Shown: one piece after another, positions 1-5,598 of the stretch
How the letters are laid out: every line of letters begins with the position of its first letter
Position numbering within the stretch: position 1 is the first letter of the stretch
From: a bacterium
Lineage (GTDB): Bacteria; Verrucomicrobiota; Verrucomicrobiae; JAJYAR01
Assembly: GCA_021779435.1 (NCBI GenBank)
Contig: JAJYAR010000203.1
Location: 1 to 5,598 of the forward strand
DNA length: 5,598 bases
Direction: 5' to 3'
Notes under the pieces: model-generated
Told to the model about the DNA's origin: nothing
The model's database searches: none
What the model saw: the letters and a program-made list of their open reading frames with translations, nothing else
Made by a program: the position numbers and the translations under genes

Positions 1-68
1 CGAAATAGTGCCCGCTCCGAGCGGGGCGTTCCCCGGCCCCATTCGGTGGAACGCGCAAATGTAATAAT
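1..68. other. Left edge: probable tail of an upstream gene, frame unresolved
   Basis: Two + strand frames are open from the window edge. One ends at TAA 62-64 and would encode a tail ending in PIRWNAQM. The other ends at TGA 70-72. The first has more G/C at third codon positions (15 of 20, against 13 of 23), as the genuine genes here do, so it is the better candidate for the end of an upstream gene. Neither tail is recognisable. A third frame stops early, at TAG 6-8, and in that case the GC hairpin at 11-25 would lie just behind a stop codon. The segment is too short to decide between these options. Confidence 0.25.
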
Positions 69-95
69 GTGAAGCGCGATTCCGGTGCGCCGGCC

Positions 96-1121
96 ATGAC
101 CCTGCTCGCCCTCGAAACTTCCTGTGACGAAACCAGCGCCGCCGTTTTGCGCCACGGCGAAGTGCGGGCCAACGTCGTCTCCTCGCAGGCCCGGCTGCAC
201 GCGGATTACGGAGGCGTGGTACCCGAACTGGCCGCCCGCGAGCACCTGCGCAACCTGATACCCATCGCGCAGGCCGCGTTGCACGCGGCGGGGACGACCC
301 CGGCGCAACTGGACGCCGTGGCGGCGACGCGCGGCCCCGGCTTGCCGAGCGCGCTGATGGTGGGGCTGAAGGCCGCGCAGGCCGTCGCGTTTGCGTTGCG
401 CCGGCCCTTTCTCGGCATTCACCACCACGAGGCGCACCTCTACTCGCCTTGGATCACCGGCGCTCCGCTCCGCGCCGACTTCGGCGCCTTCCGCCCCAAC
501 GTTTCGCTCATCGTCAGCGGCGGTCACACGATGCTGGTCCACGTCCAGGCGGAGGGAAAACACCGCTTGCTGGGCACGACCGTGGACGATGCCGCTGGCG
601 AGTGCTTCGACAAGACCGGCAAGCTCATGGGCCTGCCGTACCCCGCGGGACCGGAGATCGACCGCCTCGCTGAGCGGGGGAATCCGGCCGCCTTCGACTT
701 TCCCCGCCCGATGGTTCACGACGCGAACGACGACTTCAGCTTCTCCGGCTTGAAGACTTCCGTCCGCTATTTTCTCCGCGACCATCCCGGTCTGCTGGAC
801 GACGCCCAGCGCGTGCGGGACCTTTGCGCCAGCGTGCAAGCCGCCATCGTGGACGTGCTGGTGGGCAAGACGATCAAAGCGGCCCGGCGTCTCGGCGTGC
901 GTTGCGTCACCGCGTCCGGCGGGGTAACGTGCAATCGCGTTCTCAGGCGGGAATTGGCGACGGCCTGCCAGCGTGAAGGCCTGGCGCTGAGGCTCGCGGA
1001 GCGGAGCCTGTGTACCGATAACGCGGCCATGATCGGCATCCTGGCGGAGCGAAAACTCCTGCGCGGTGAAACCGCGCCGCATTGGGACGAAGACATCGCG
1101 CCCAGTTCGCCACTGGGATGA
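96..1121 (+). CDS. tsaD: tRNA N6-adenosine threonylcarbamoyltransferase TsaD
   Basis: TsaD is the catalytic subunit of bacterial t6A synthesis. With TsaB and TsaE it transfers the threonylcarbamoyl group from threonylcarbamoyl-AMP (made by TsaC) to A37 of tRNAs that read ANN codons. It acts in the cytoplasm. The 341-residue product is close to the family's usual length (about 337 in E. coli). Visible motifs are ETSCDETS (7-14) at the N-terminus of the ASKHA fold; HHHEAH (109-114), whose His110 and His114 match the metal ligands; SGGHT (141-145); DDAAGECFDKTGK (164-176); FSFSGLKT (214-221); SGGVTCNR (274-281); and CTDNAAMIG (306-314), whose Asp308 matches the last metal ligand. I chose ATG 96 because the family begins a few residues before ETSCDETS. 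An in-frame GTG at 69 would add nine unconserved residues. Neither start has a clear Shine-Dalgarno sequence. No tsaB, tsaE or tsaC is nearby. The function is very secure and the exact start less so. Confidence 0.97.
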   Translation: MTLLALETSCDETSAAVLRHGEVRANVVSSQARLHADYGGVVPELAAREHLRNLIPIAQAALHAAGTTPAQLDAVAATRGPGLPSALMVGLKAAQAVAFALRRPFLGIHHHEAHLYSPWITGAPLRADFGAFRPNVSLIVSGGHTMLVHVQAEGKHRLLGTTVDDAAGECFDKTGKLMGLPYPAGPEIDRLAERGNPAAFDFPRPMVHDANDDFSFSGLKTSVRYFLRDHPGLLDDAQRVRDLCASVQAAIVDVLVGKTIKAARRLGVRCVTASGGVTCNRVLRRELATACQREGLALRLAERSLCTDNAAMIGILAERKLLRGETAPHWDEDIAPSSPLG

Positions 1122-1177
1122 AGTGGCGGGCGGCCCGTCCCGCACCAAGCGCGGCGGATTCCCGGATTCTCCTTTGC

Positions 1178-1193
1178 GCCGGACACCGGCTTT
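1178..1193 (+). terminator. Weak hairpin between tsaD and the NfeD gene
   Basis: GCCGG (1178-1182), loop ACA and CCGGC (1186-1190) form a perfect five-pair GC stem followed by only three T residues (1191-1193). It lies 56 bases past the tsaD stop and 29 bases before the next start. The position suits a terminator or attenuator, but the stem is short and the T tract poor, so transcription may well read through. In GC-rich DNA such a stem can arise by chance. Confidence 0.2.
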
Positions 1194-1210
1194 GGTAAGT
1201 TGACTTCAGT

Positions 1211-1216
1211 GAGGTG
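1211..1216 (+). promoter_or_regulatory. Ribosome binding site that fixes the NfeD start
   Basis: GAGGTG matches the anti-Shine-Dalgarno sequence well and sits a few bases before ATG 1220. An alternative in-frame GTG at 1214 lies inside this motif and so could not use it. The motif therefore favours the ATG. It is the only convincing Shine-Dalgarno sequence in the window. Confidence 0.6.
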
Positions 1217-1219
1217 GCT

Positions 1220-2509
1220 ATGCGGCTTCAATTGACACTGACGGCGGCGGGGCTGTGGCTCGGCGTGACAGCCGGGTGGCCCGCCGAGAGCGCGGGCTTG
1301 ATCCGCGTCGAAGGCGCTATTGGGCCGGCGACGGCCAGCTACATCGCTCGCGCGGTCGATCAGGCCGAAGAAGACCAGTGCCAGTGCCTCATCGTGCAAC
1401 TGGACACGCCCGGCGGTCTGCTCGATTCCACCAAGACCATCGTCCAGAAGTTCCTGGCCTCGCCCGTGCCGATCGTCGTTTACGTGGCGCCGGCGGGTGC
1501 CAACGCGGCCAGCGCGGGCTGTTTCATCACCCTGGCGGCGGACATCGCGGCCATGGCCCCCACCACCAGCATCGGCGCCGCGCATCCGGTGGAGCTGGGT
1601 GGCAACCCGATCGGCGGTGACACGAAGCCGGACGAGACGATGAAACAAAAGCTCGAGAACTACGCCACCAGCTACATTGAAACCATCGCCGCCAAACGTC
1701 ATCGCAACGTCGAATGGGCCAAGGCCGCGGTCAAGGAAAGCGCCGCGATCACCGCGGACAAGGCGCTGGAACTGCACGTGATCGACCTCATTGCCCGGGA
1801 CGTGCCCGACCTGCTCCGACAACTCGACCGCCGCGAGGTCAACGGCCACCGGCTCCGGACCGCCGGCGCTGAGGTCGTGGAGATTCCGATGTCCGCGCGG
1901 GAAAGGCTTTTTCAATTGCTCTGGCGGCCGGAGGTGATGTTCATCCTCATGCTCATTGCCATCTACGGCATCATCGGCGAGATGAGCAATCCGGGCGCGA
2001 TCCTGCCGGGGGTCGTCGGCGGCATCGCGTTGATCCTGGCCCTCTACATGGCGGCGATCCTGCCGATCAACATCGCCGGTCTGGCGCTGATCCTCCTCGC
2101 CCTCGGCCTGTTCATCGCGGACATTTACGCGCCGACCCACGGCGTTCTGACCGCCGGTGGCATCATCTCGTTCTTCCTGGGCGGGCTGATGCTGTTTGAC
2201 CAGGCCGGACCGGCCTTCCGCTTGTCGCTGGGGATTCTCGTTCCGGCAACGGTCATCACGGCGTTGTTCTTCATTTTTGTGGTCGGGGCCGGGTTGCGCG
2301 CGCAGCTTCTGCCGGTCCGTGCGGGCAAGGAGACGATGCTGGGCAAGGCCGTGCCCGCGCTGGAGCGCATCGACGCGGCCGGCGGAAAAGTGTTCGTTGA
2401 AGGCGAGATCTGGAACGCCGTCAGCGACGTGGTGGTGGAGAAAGGCCAACCCGTGGAGGTGGCGGGGATTGAAGGGTTGACGTTGAAAGTGAAACCAAAA
2501 ACACAATAA
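1220..2509 (+). CDS. NfeD-family membrane-bound serine protease, ClpP-like, long form
   Basis: This 429-residue product is a full-length NfeD protein with all three usual parts. Residues 1 to about 24 form a signal peptide or first membrane helix. Residues about 27-205 form a ClpP/crotonase-fold protease domain facing the periplasm: the QLDTPGGLL segment (61-69) is followed by PAGANAASAG with the likely nucleophile Ser98, and KLENY gives the likely base Lys144. These match the Ser-Lys dyad (Ser97, Lys138) of Pyrococcus horikoshii PH1510. About four or five hydrophobic helices follow (roughly 239-254, 261-282, 286-302, 311-328, 338-358). The C-terminus (about 368-427) is the soluble OB-fold NfeD domain, with a typical GEIWNA motif and a closing LKVK strand. 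Homologues cleave the C-terminal hydrophobic segment of partner stomatins, and the slipin gene starts 10 bases downstream, so that slipin is the obvious partner. No specific gene name is justified. Family assignment is very secure; substrate and activity are inferred. Confidence 0.95.
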   Translation: MRLQLTLTAAGLWLGVTAGWPAESAGLIRVEGAIGPATASYIARAVDQAEEDQCQCLIVQLDTPGGLLDSTKTIVQKFLASPVPIVVYVAPAGANAASAGCFITLAADIAAMAPTTSIGAAHPVELGGNPIGGDTKPDETMKQKLENYATSYIETIAAKRHRNVEWAKAAVKESAAITADKALELHVIDLIARDVPDLLRQLDRREVNGHRLRTAGAEVVEIPMSARERLFQLLWRPEVMFILMLIAIYGIIGEMSNPGAILPGVVGGIALILALYMAAILPINIAGLALILLALGLFIADIYAPTHGVLTAGGIISFFLGGLMLFDQAGPAFRLSLGILVPATVITALFFIFVVGAGLRAQLLPVRAGKETMLGKAVPALERIDAAGGKVFVEGEIWNAVSDVVVEKGQPVEVAGIEGLTLKVKPKTQ

Positions 2510-2519
2510 TCGAATAATT

Positions 2520-3314
2520 ATGGACCAACTCATTTCCGCCCTCTTCCGGCTCGGCTCGGGGGCAATGGTGCTGATCGTGCTGGCGGTCATCGTGCTGCCC
2601 CAGGCGTTGCGCATCCTGCGCGAATACGAGCGCGGCGTCATCTTCCGCCTCGGCAAACTGCTCGGTGCCAAAGGGCCGGGCCTGATCTTCCTCATTCCCA
2701 TCGTGGACCGCATGGTCAAGATGGACCTGCGCGTGGTGACCATTGATGTCTCCAAGCAGGAGATCATGACCCGCGACAACGTGCCGGCGACGGTGGACGC
2801 GGTGGTCTATTTCCGCGTCATCAACCCGATGGACGCGGTGGTGAAGGTGGAGAATTTCTGGAAGGCCACCTCGCTCATCGCGCAGACGACGCTGCGCAGC
2901 GTGCTCGGCCAGGCGCCGCTCGACGACTTGCTGTCGCAGCGCGACGTGATCAACCAGAAGTTGCAGGAAATCATCGACAAGCAAACCGAGCCGTGGGGCG
3001 TGAAGGTGACGGCGGTGGAAGTGCGGGACGTGGCCCTGCCGGACAGCATGAAACGCGCGATGGCCCGGCAGGCCGAGGCTGAACGCGAACGGCGCGCGAA
3101 GATCGTCAACGCCGAGGGCGAGTTCCAGGCCGCCGAGAAGATGGTCCAGGCCGCCGCGATGATCAGCAAAGAGCCGATTGCGCTGCAACTGCGCTACCTG
3201 CAAACGATGCGCGAAATGTCCAGCGACCGGAACACGACCACGTTTCTGCCGGTGCCGATTGATTTGTTCAGCCCATTTTTGAAGCGGGGCGGGGAAGAGA
3301 AGAAGCAACCGTGA
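2520..3314 (+). CDS. Slipin (stomatin-like SPFH/Band 7 membrane scaffold protein)
   Basis: This 264-residue protein belongs to the slipin branch of the SPFH family. These proteins anchor in the inner membrane, oligomerise and organise membrane microdomains. Residues about 13-30 form one hydrophobic anchor. REYERGVIFRLGKL (34-47) and GPGLIFLIPIVDR (52-64) are hallmark SPFH sequences. The domain runs to about 180 and includes VEVRDVALPDSMKRAM (166-181). A charged coiled-coil helix (about 180-215, rich in Ala, Glu and Arg) follows. The tail has the slipin signature SSDRNTTTFLPVPIDLF (234-250), then a charged end. That tail corresponds to the region of PH1511 cut by the NfeD protease PH1510. The start lies 10 bases after the protease stop, so the two genes are almost certainly co-transcribed. 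There is no Shine-Dalgarno sequence; the start is preceded by an unusually AT-rich stretch. E. coli QmcA is a related but distinct type. The precise cellular role is not predictable. Confidence 0.95.
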   Translation: MDQLISALFRLGSGAMVLIVLAVIVLPQALRILREYERGVIFRLGKLLGAKGPGLIFLIPIVDRMVKMDLRVVTIDVSKQEIMTRDNVPATVDAVVYFRVINPMDAVVKVENFWKATSLIAQTTLRSVLGQAPLDDLLSQRDVINQKLQEIIDKQTEPWGVKVTAVEVRDVALPDSMKRAMARQAEAERERRAKIVNAEGEFQAAEKMVQAAAMISKEPIALQLRYLQTMREMSSDRNTTTFLPVPIDLFSPFLKRGGEEKKQP

Positions 3315-3366
3315 GTGAACTGACCACCAGCCAGACATCAGACGTTTGGCGGGAAACCTAGAATCG

Positions 3367-3612
3367 ATGCCCCTTTACGAATACGAACTCTGCGAAGGGG
3401 ACTGCAAGGTCTGCGGCGGGCGCTTCACGCTGCGTCGCCCGGCGGATGCGCCCGCGTTGACCCAATGCCCGGCCTGCAAGAAACCGGTGCGCAAGCTCCT
3501 CTCCGTCTTCAACACGCCGACCAAGCTCAAGCCGCTCTCGGTCACTGACGCCAAAAAAGCCGGGTTCACGGTGCTCAAGCGCGTTAACAAGGGGGAATAC
3601 GAGCGGCAGTGA
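3367..3612 (+). CDS. FmdB-type small zinc-ribbon protein
   Basis: The 81-residue product starts MPLYEYE, the usual opening of FmdB-family putative regulatory proteins. It carries a zinc ribbon with Cys13-x2-Cys16 and Cys34-x2-Cys37 as likely ligands. An extra Cys9 sits where the ordinary family has its first ligand, so the first knuckle is shifted by a short insertion (see findings). A basic C-terminal tail, VTDAKKAGFTVLKRVNKGEY (59-78), may be a short helix-strand unit. It resembles tails I recall from verrucomicrobial members. FmdB proteins were named as possible regulators of formamidase, but most have no proven function, and zinc or nucleic-acid binding is only inferred. ATG 3367 is chosen because the family begins MPxYEY; an in-frame TTG at 3346 would add seven unconserved residues. 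The gene follows the slipin by 52 bases and may share its transcript, but a functional link is not shown. Confidence 0.88.
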   Translation: MPLYEYELCEGDCKVCGGRFTLRRPADAPALTQCPACKKPVRKLLSVFNTPTKLKPLSVTDAKKAGFTVLKRVNKGEYERQ

Positions 3613-3755
3613 GATGCCGAGCGGCTGGTCGCAGGTTCTCTGGCCTGTTGTCGGGGACCGGCCCGTGGCGCCCGTGAACCGGCGGCGTGCCGTCTCTGCC
3701 GTGACGTTTCTCCGCTGGCCAAATCCAACCCGTTGGGCCAATGTAGCCCACTGCC
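3613..3755 (+). other. Non-coding gap with small overlapping hairpins
   Basis: This 143-base gap is the largest between genes here. Near its right end CCAA (3725-3728) can pair with TTGG (3733-3736), or TGGGC (3734-3738) with GCCCA (3746-3750). The two stems overlap and so exclude each other. No T tract follows, so neither looks like a classical terminator, and I see no convincing -35/-10 pair. The gap probably contains the start region of the downstream transcript, but that rests on its length alone. Confidence 0.35.
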
Positions 3756-5598
3756 ATGAGCGAATTCGGGGTCATCCAAGCGACGCTCGAAAGCGCGGCC
3801 CGCCGAGGCCGGTGCGACCGGGCGTTGCGTGGCTTGTGGCGCGGACTGCTCGTCGGCGCGCTGATCTACCTGCTGGCCCTCGCGGCCTACAAACTCCTGC
3901 CGATCCCCGACTGGGTGCCGGCGGCCGGACTGGGCGCGGGGTGGGCGGCATCGGTCCTCGGCTTGATCCTCGGCGGGTGGCGGCGCGCCTCACTGAGCGA
4001 GACCGCACGGTGGGTGGACGTTCGCCAGAATCTGAAGGAACGGTTGAGCACGGCTCTTGAAGTCTCCGGCAAGGAAGCATCAGGGGAATGGCGCGCGTTG
4101 ATCGTGGCCGACGCGGTCGAGCACGTGAAGCAGCTTGATCCGCGTCGCCTCGTGCCGTTCAGCCTCACGCGCGCCAGCAAGGGATCCCTGCTGGTGCTCA
4201 TGCTGGCGGTGGGGCTGGGCTTCGTGCCGGAATATCGCAGCAAACAGTTTCTTCAGCAGCAGGCCGACGCAAAGATCATTCGGGAAGTCGGCAAGCAGCT
4301 CACCGAGTTGACCAAGCGCACCCTGGAAACGCGCAAACCCGCAGTGGAGACAACGGAGAAATCCATCGAGAGCGTCGGCACCCTCGGCGAGAAACTGGAG
4401 AAGGCCAACCTGACCCGCAGCGACGCGCTTCGCGACCTCGCCAGCGCCACCGACAAACTCAAGGACCAGGTCAACGACTTGAGCAAGGATCCCGCGCTCC
4501 GGCGCATGGAGGAGGCCGCCCGGGCGCCCGGCGGGCAGAACGCGCCAACCCTCGCCGGCATCCAAAAACAGATCGACGCGCTCAAGCGCCAACTCGGCGA
4601 AAAGGCCGGCGACCCGGCCGCGTTGGAGAAGCTGCAAAAAGGGTTGGAACAATTGCAGGAGGCCGCGAAGGGCCTGGCCGGCAAGCAGGGCGCCGCCGCG
4701 GATGCCGCCCGCGAACAGCTTTCGCAGTCGCTCAACTCGCTCGCGCAACAAGCCGCCGCGCTGGGCGTGAAGCTGCCCGATCTCGACCAGGCCCTGGCGG
4801 CGCTCGCCGCCAACCAGACGGACCTTTTTCTCAAAGACCTTCAAGCCGCCGGCGCCGATCTAGCGAAGCTGAGCGAGATGGCGAAACAGCTTCAGCAACT
4901 GCAGGCGCAGGCCGCCGACAAGCTGGGCAAGAACCTCGCCGAGCAATTGAAATTGGCCCAGGCCGACGCCGCGCAGGCGACGCTGAAGAAAATGATCGCC
5001 CAGTTAAAGTCGGCCAACCTGTCGCCGGAGCAGTTGCAGAAAATCCTCGGCGAAGTCGCCACGGCGGTCGGACCGGCCAGCCCGTACGGCAAAGTTGCCG
5101 GCTATCTCAAGGACGCGACGAATCGGATGCAGCAAGGCGACAAGCCGGCCGCCGCGCAGTCGCTCGCCGACGCCGCGAAGGAACTCGAAAACCTGATGCA
5201 ACAGATGGGCGACGCCCAATCGCTGATGGCTGCGATGGACGCGCTCAAGCAAGCTTCGCTGTGCATTGGCACCGGCCAGGGCTGGGGCCAAGGCCAGCGG
5301 CCCGGCTACAGGCGGGGCGGCAAACCCGGCTCGGGCGTCGGCACGTGGGCCGACGAGAGCGCAAGCTGGGACGGCGAGCAGACCACGCGCTGGGATAACT
5401 CCGGCATCAACCGCCCCGACCAGGACGCGCGCGGCCTCACCGACCGCGAGCCGACATTGAGCGACGCACTGAAGCCGACGCAAACCAAAGGCCGGTTCTC
5501 GCCAGGCGCGCCAATGCCGAGCATCACGCTCAAAGGCGTGAGCATCAAGGGCGCGAGCAAGGTCCAGTTCGAGGAGGCCCTAACCGCCGCGCAATCCG
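3756..5598 (+). CDS. Large membrane-anchored coiled-coil protein, 3' end missing (DUF4175-like architecture)
   Basis: The frame is open for 614 codons and runs off the window. ATG 3756 is the first possible start, because an in-frame TAG lies at 3744-3746. Hydrophobic helices at about 28-48 and 54-74, a 65-residue polar loop and a third helix at about 142-158 suggest a short cytoplasmic N-terminus and loop, with the long C-terminal part outside the membrane. The loop motif SETARWVDVRQNLKERLSTALE (81-102; note Asp88 and the ERLSTALE end) recalls DUF4175-like envelope proteins. Residues about 160-500 are almost continuous Ala/Gln/Leu/Lys/Glu-rich helix, probably coiled coil, with breaks near 255-265, 338-345 and 438-446. 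Residues about 503-560 are a Gly- and Trp-containing disordered linker. From about 580 a conserved-looking domain begins, with the strand-like PSITLKGVSIKG (588-599), and is cut off. Only two cysteines appear (20 and 503). Such proteins often neighbour MoxR/DUF58/BatA-type genes; that is recalled, not visible here. Function is unknown. The reading frame is very secure, the family assignment tentative. Confidence 0.88.
   Translation, partial: MSEFGVIQATLESAARRGRCDRALRGLWRGLLVGALIYLLALAAYKLLPIPDWVPAAGLGAGWAASVLGLILGGWRRASLSETARWVDVRQNLKERLSTALEVSGKEASGEWRALIVADAVEHVKQLDPRRLVPFSLTRASKGSLLVLMLAVGLGFVPEYRSKQFLQQQADAKIIREVGKQLTELTKRTLETRKPAVETTEKSIESVGTLGEKLEKANLTRSDALRDLASATDKLKDQVNDLSKDPALRRMEEAARAPGGQNAPTLAGIQKQIDALKRQLGEKAGDPAALEKLQKGLEQLQEAAKGLAGKQGAAADAAREQLSQSLNSLAQQAAALGVKLPDLDQALAALAANQTDLFLKDLQAAGADLAKLSEMAKQLQQLQAQAADKLGKNLAEQLKLAQADAAQATLKKMIAQLKSANLSPEQLQKILGEVATAVGPASPYGKVAGYLKDATNRMQQGDKPAAAQSLADAAKELENLMQQMGDAQSLMAAMDALKQASLCIGTGQGWGQGQRPGYRRGGKPGSGVGTWADESASWDGEQTTRWDNSGINRPDQDARGLTDREPTLSDALKPTQTKGRFSPGAPMPSITLKGVSIKGASKVQFEEALTAAQS

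Noticed and set aside
1174..1201. Possible promoter before the protease gene: TTGCGC and TAAGTT spaced 16 bases
   Set aside because: The -10 candidate matches the consensus at only three of six positions and the -35 at about three or four; such pairs are expected by chance.
1232..1237. Perfect -35-like TTGACA
   Set aside because: It lies inside the signal-peptide coding part of the protease gene and I found no matching -10 box at a suitable distance.
767..2779. Long antisense open frame of 670 codons on the - strand
   Set aside because: It lies opposite parts of tsaD and the slipin and all of the protease, which show clear family motifs. Its product is Arg/His/Asp-rich without recognisable domains, as expected from the mirror of GC-biased codons.
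2421..3338. Antisense open frame of 305 codons opposite the slipin
   Set aside because: The translation is very rich in His, Arg and Leu, with no motif. The slipin on the other strand is strongly conserved, so this is a codon-bias shadow.
3661..3676. Seven-base direct repeat GCCCGTG, period nine
   Set aside because: Only two short GC-rich copies; no further copies in the gap and no dyad structure.
3614..4060. Short + strand frame starting just after the zinc-ribbon gene stop
   Set aside because: It overlaps the first 300 bases of the large protein in another frame and has an Arg/Pro-rich composition. The overlapped frame shows clean membrane helices and a conserved loop motif.
4080..4844. 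Antisense open frame of 254 codons opposite the coiled-coil region
   Set aside because: Its Leu/Arg/Gly-rich sequence mirrors the Gln/Glu/Lys/Ala codons of the coiled coil; no motif or start signal supports it.
1220..5598. Possible defence or stress island built from protease, SPFH scaffold, zinc ribbon and coiled-coil protein
   Set aside because: The NfeD-slipin pair is widespread and housekeeping-like, gaps of 52 and 143 bases separate the later genes, base composition is even, and no nuclease, sensor, effector or mobile-element gene is present.

Overview
The window is high in GC (roughly 60-65 % by eye, not computed) and every convincing gene lies on the + strand, with strongly GC-biased third codon positions. 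It looks like bacterial chromosome. I see no transposase, integrase, tRNA, rRNA, CRISPR array or attachment site. My best guess for the host is Verrucomicrobiota or a relative. That rests on recalled resemblance of the FmdB-like zinc-ribbon protein, with its long conserved tail, and of the large membrane/coiled-coil protein to proteins of that phylum. Only one gene has a clear Shine-Dalgarno sequence. No database search was possible.

Layout from left to right: (1) a 68-base left edge that probably holds the tail of an upstream gene; (2) tsaD, the tRNA threonylcarbamoyladenosine (t6A) transferase, ATG at 96, stop at 1121; (3) a 98-base gap with a weak hairpin and a good ribosome binding site; (4) a full-length NfeD-family membrane serine protease (1220-2509); (5) a slipin/stomatin-type SPFH protein (2520-3314), only 10 bases downstream of the protease; (6) a small FmdB-type zinc-ribbon protein (3367-3612); (7) a 143-base non-coding gap; (8) a very large open frame starting at ATG 3756 and running off the right edge (at least 614 residues). 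The last protein has three predicted membrane helices, then a long Ala/Gln/Lys-rich coiled coil, a Gly/Trp-rich linker and the start of a C-terminal domain.

How the genes fit together: the protease and slipin form a recognised pair. In the archaeal homologues PH1510 and PH1511 the NfeD protease cleaves the C-terminal hydrophobic segment of its partner stomatin. Here the two genes are almost certainly co-transcribed and the key protease residues are present. TsaD and the zinc-ribbon protein look like independent housekeeping neighbours. The large protein is the least understood gene. Its architecture recalls envelope proteins of the DUF4175 kind that are often found beside MoxR ATPase/DUF58/BatA-type genes, but those partners would lie outside the window.

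I do not see a clearly new multi-gene system. The items most worth a second look are the truncated coiled-coil membrane protein with its Trp-spaced linker, the protease-slipin pair with its less hydrophobic candidate cleavage segment, and the unusual cysteine spacing of the zinc-ribbon protein.
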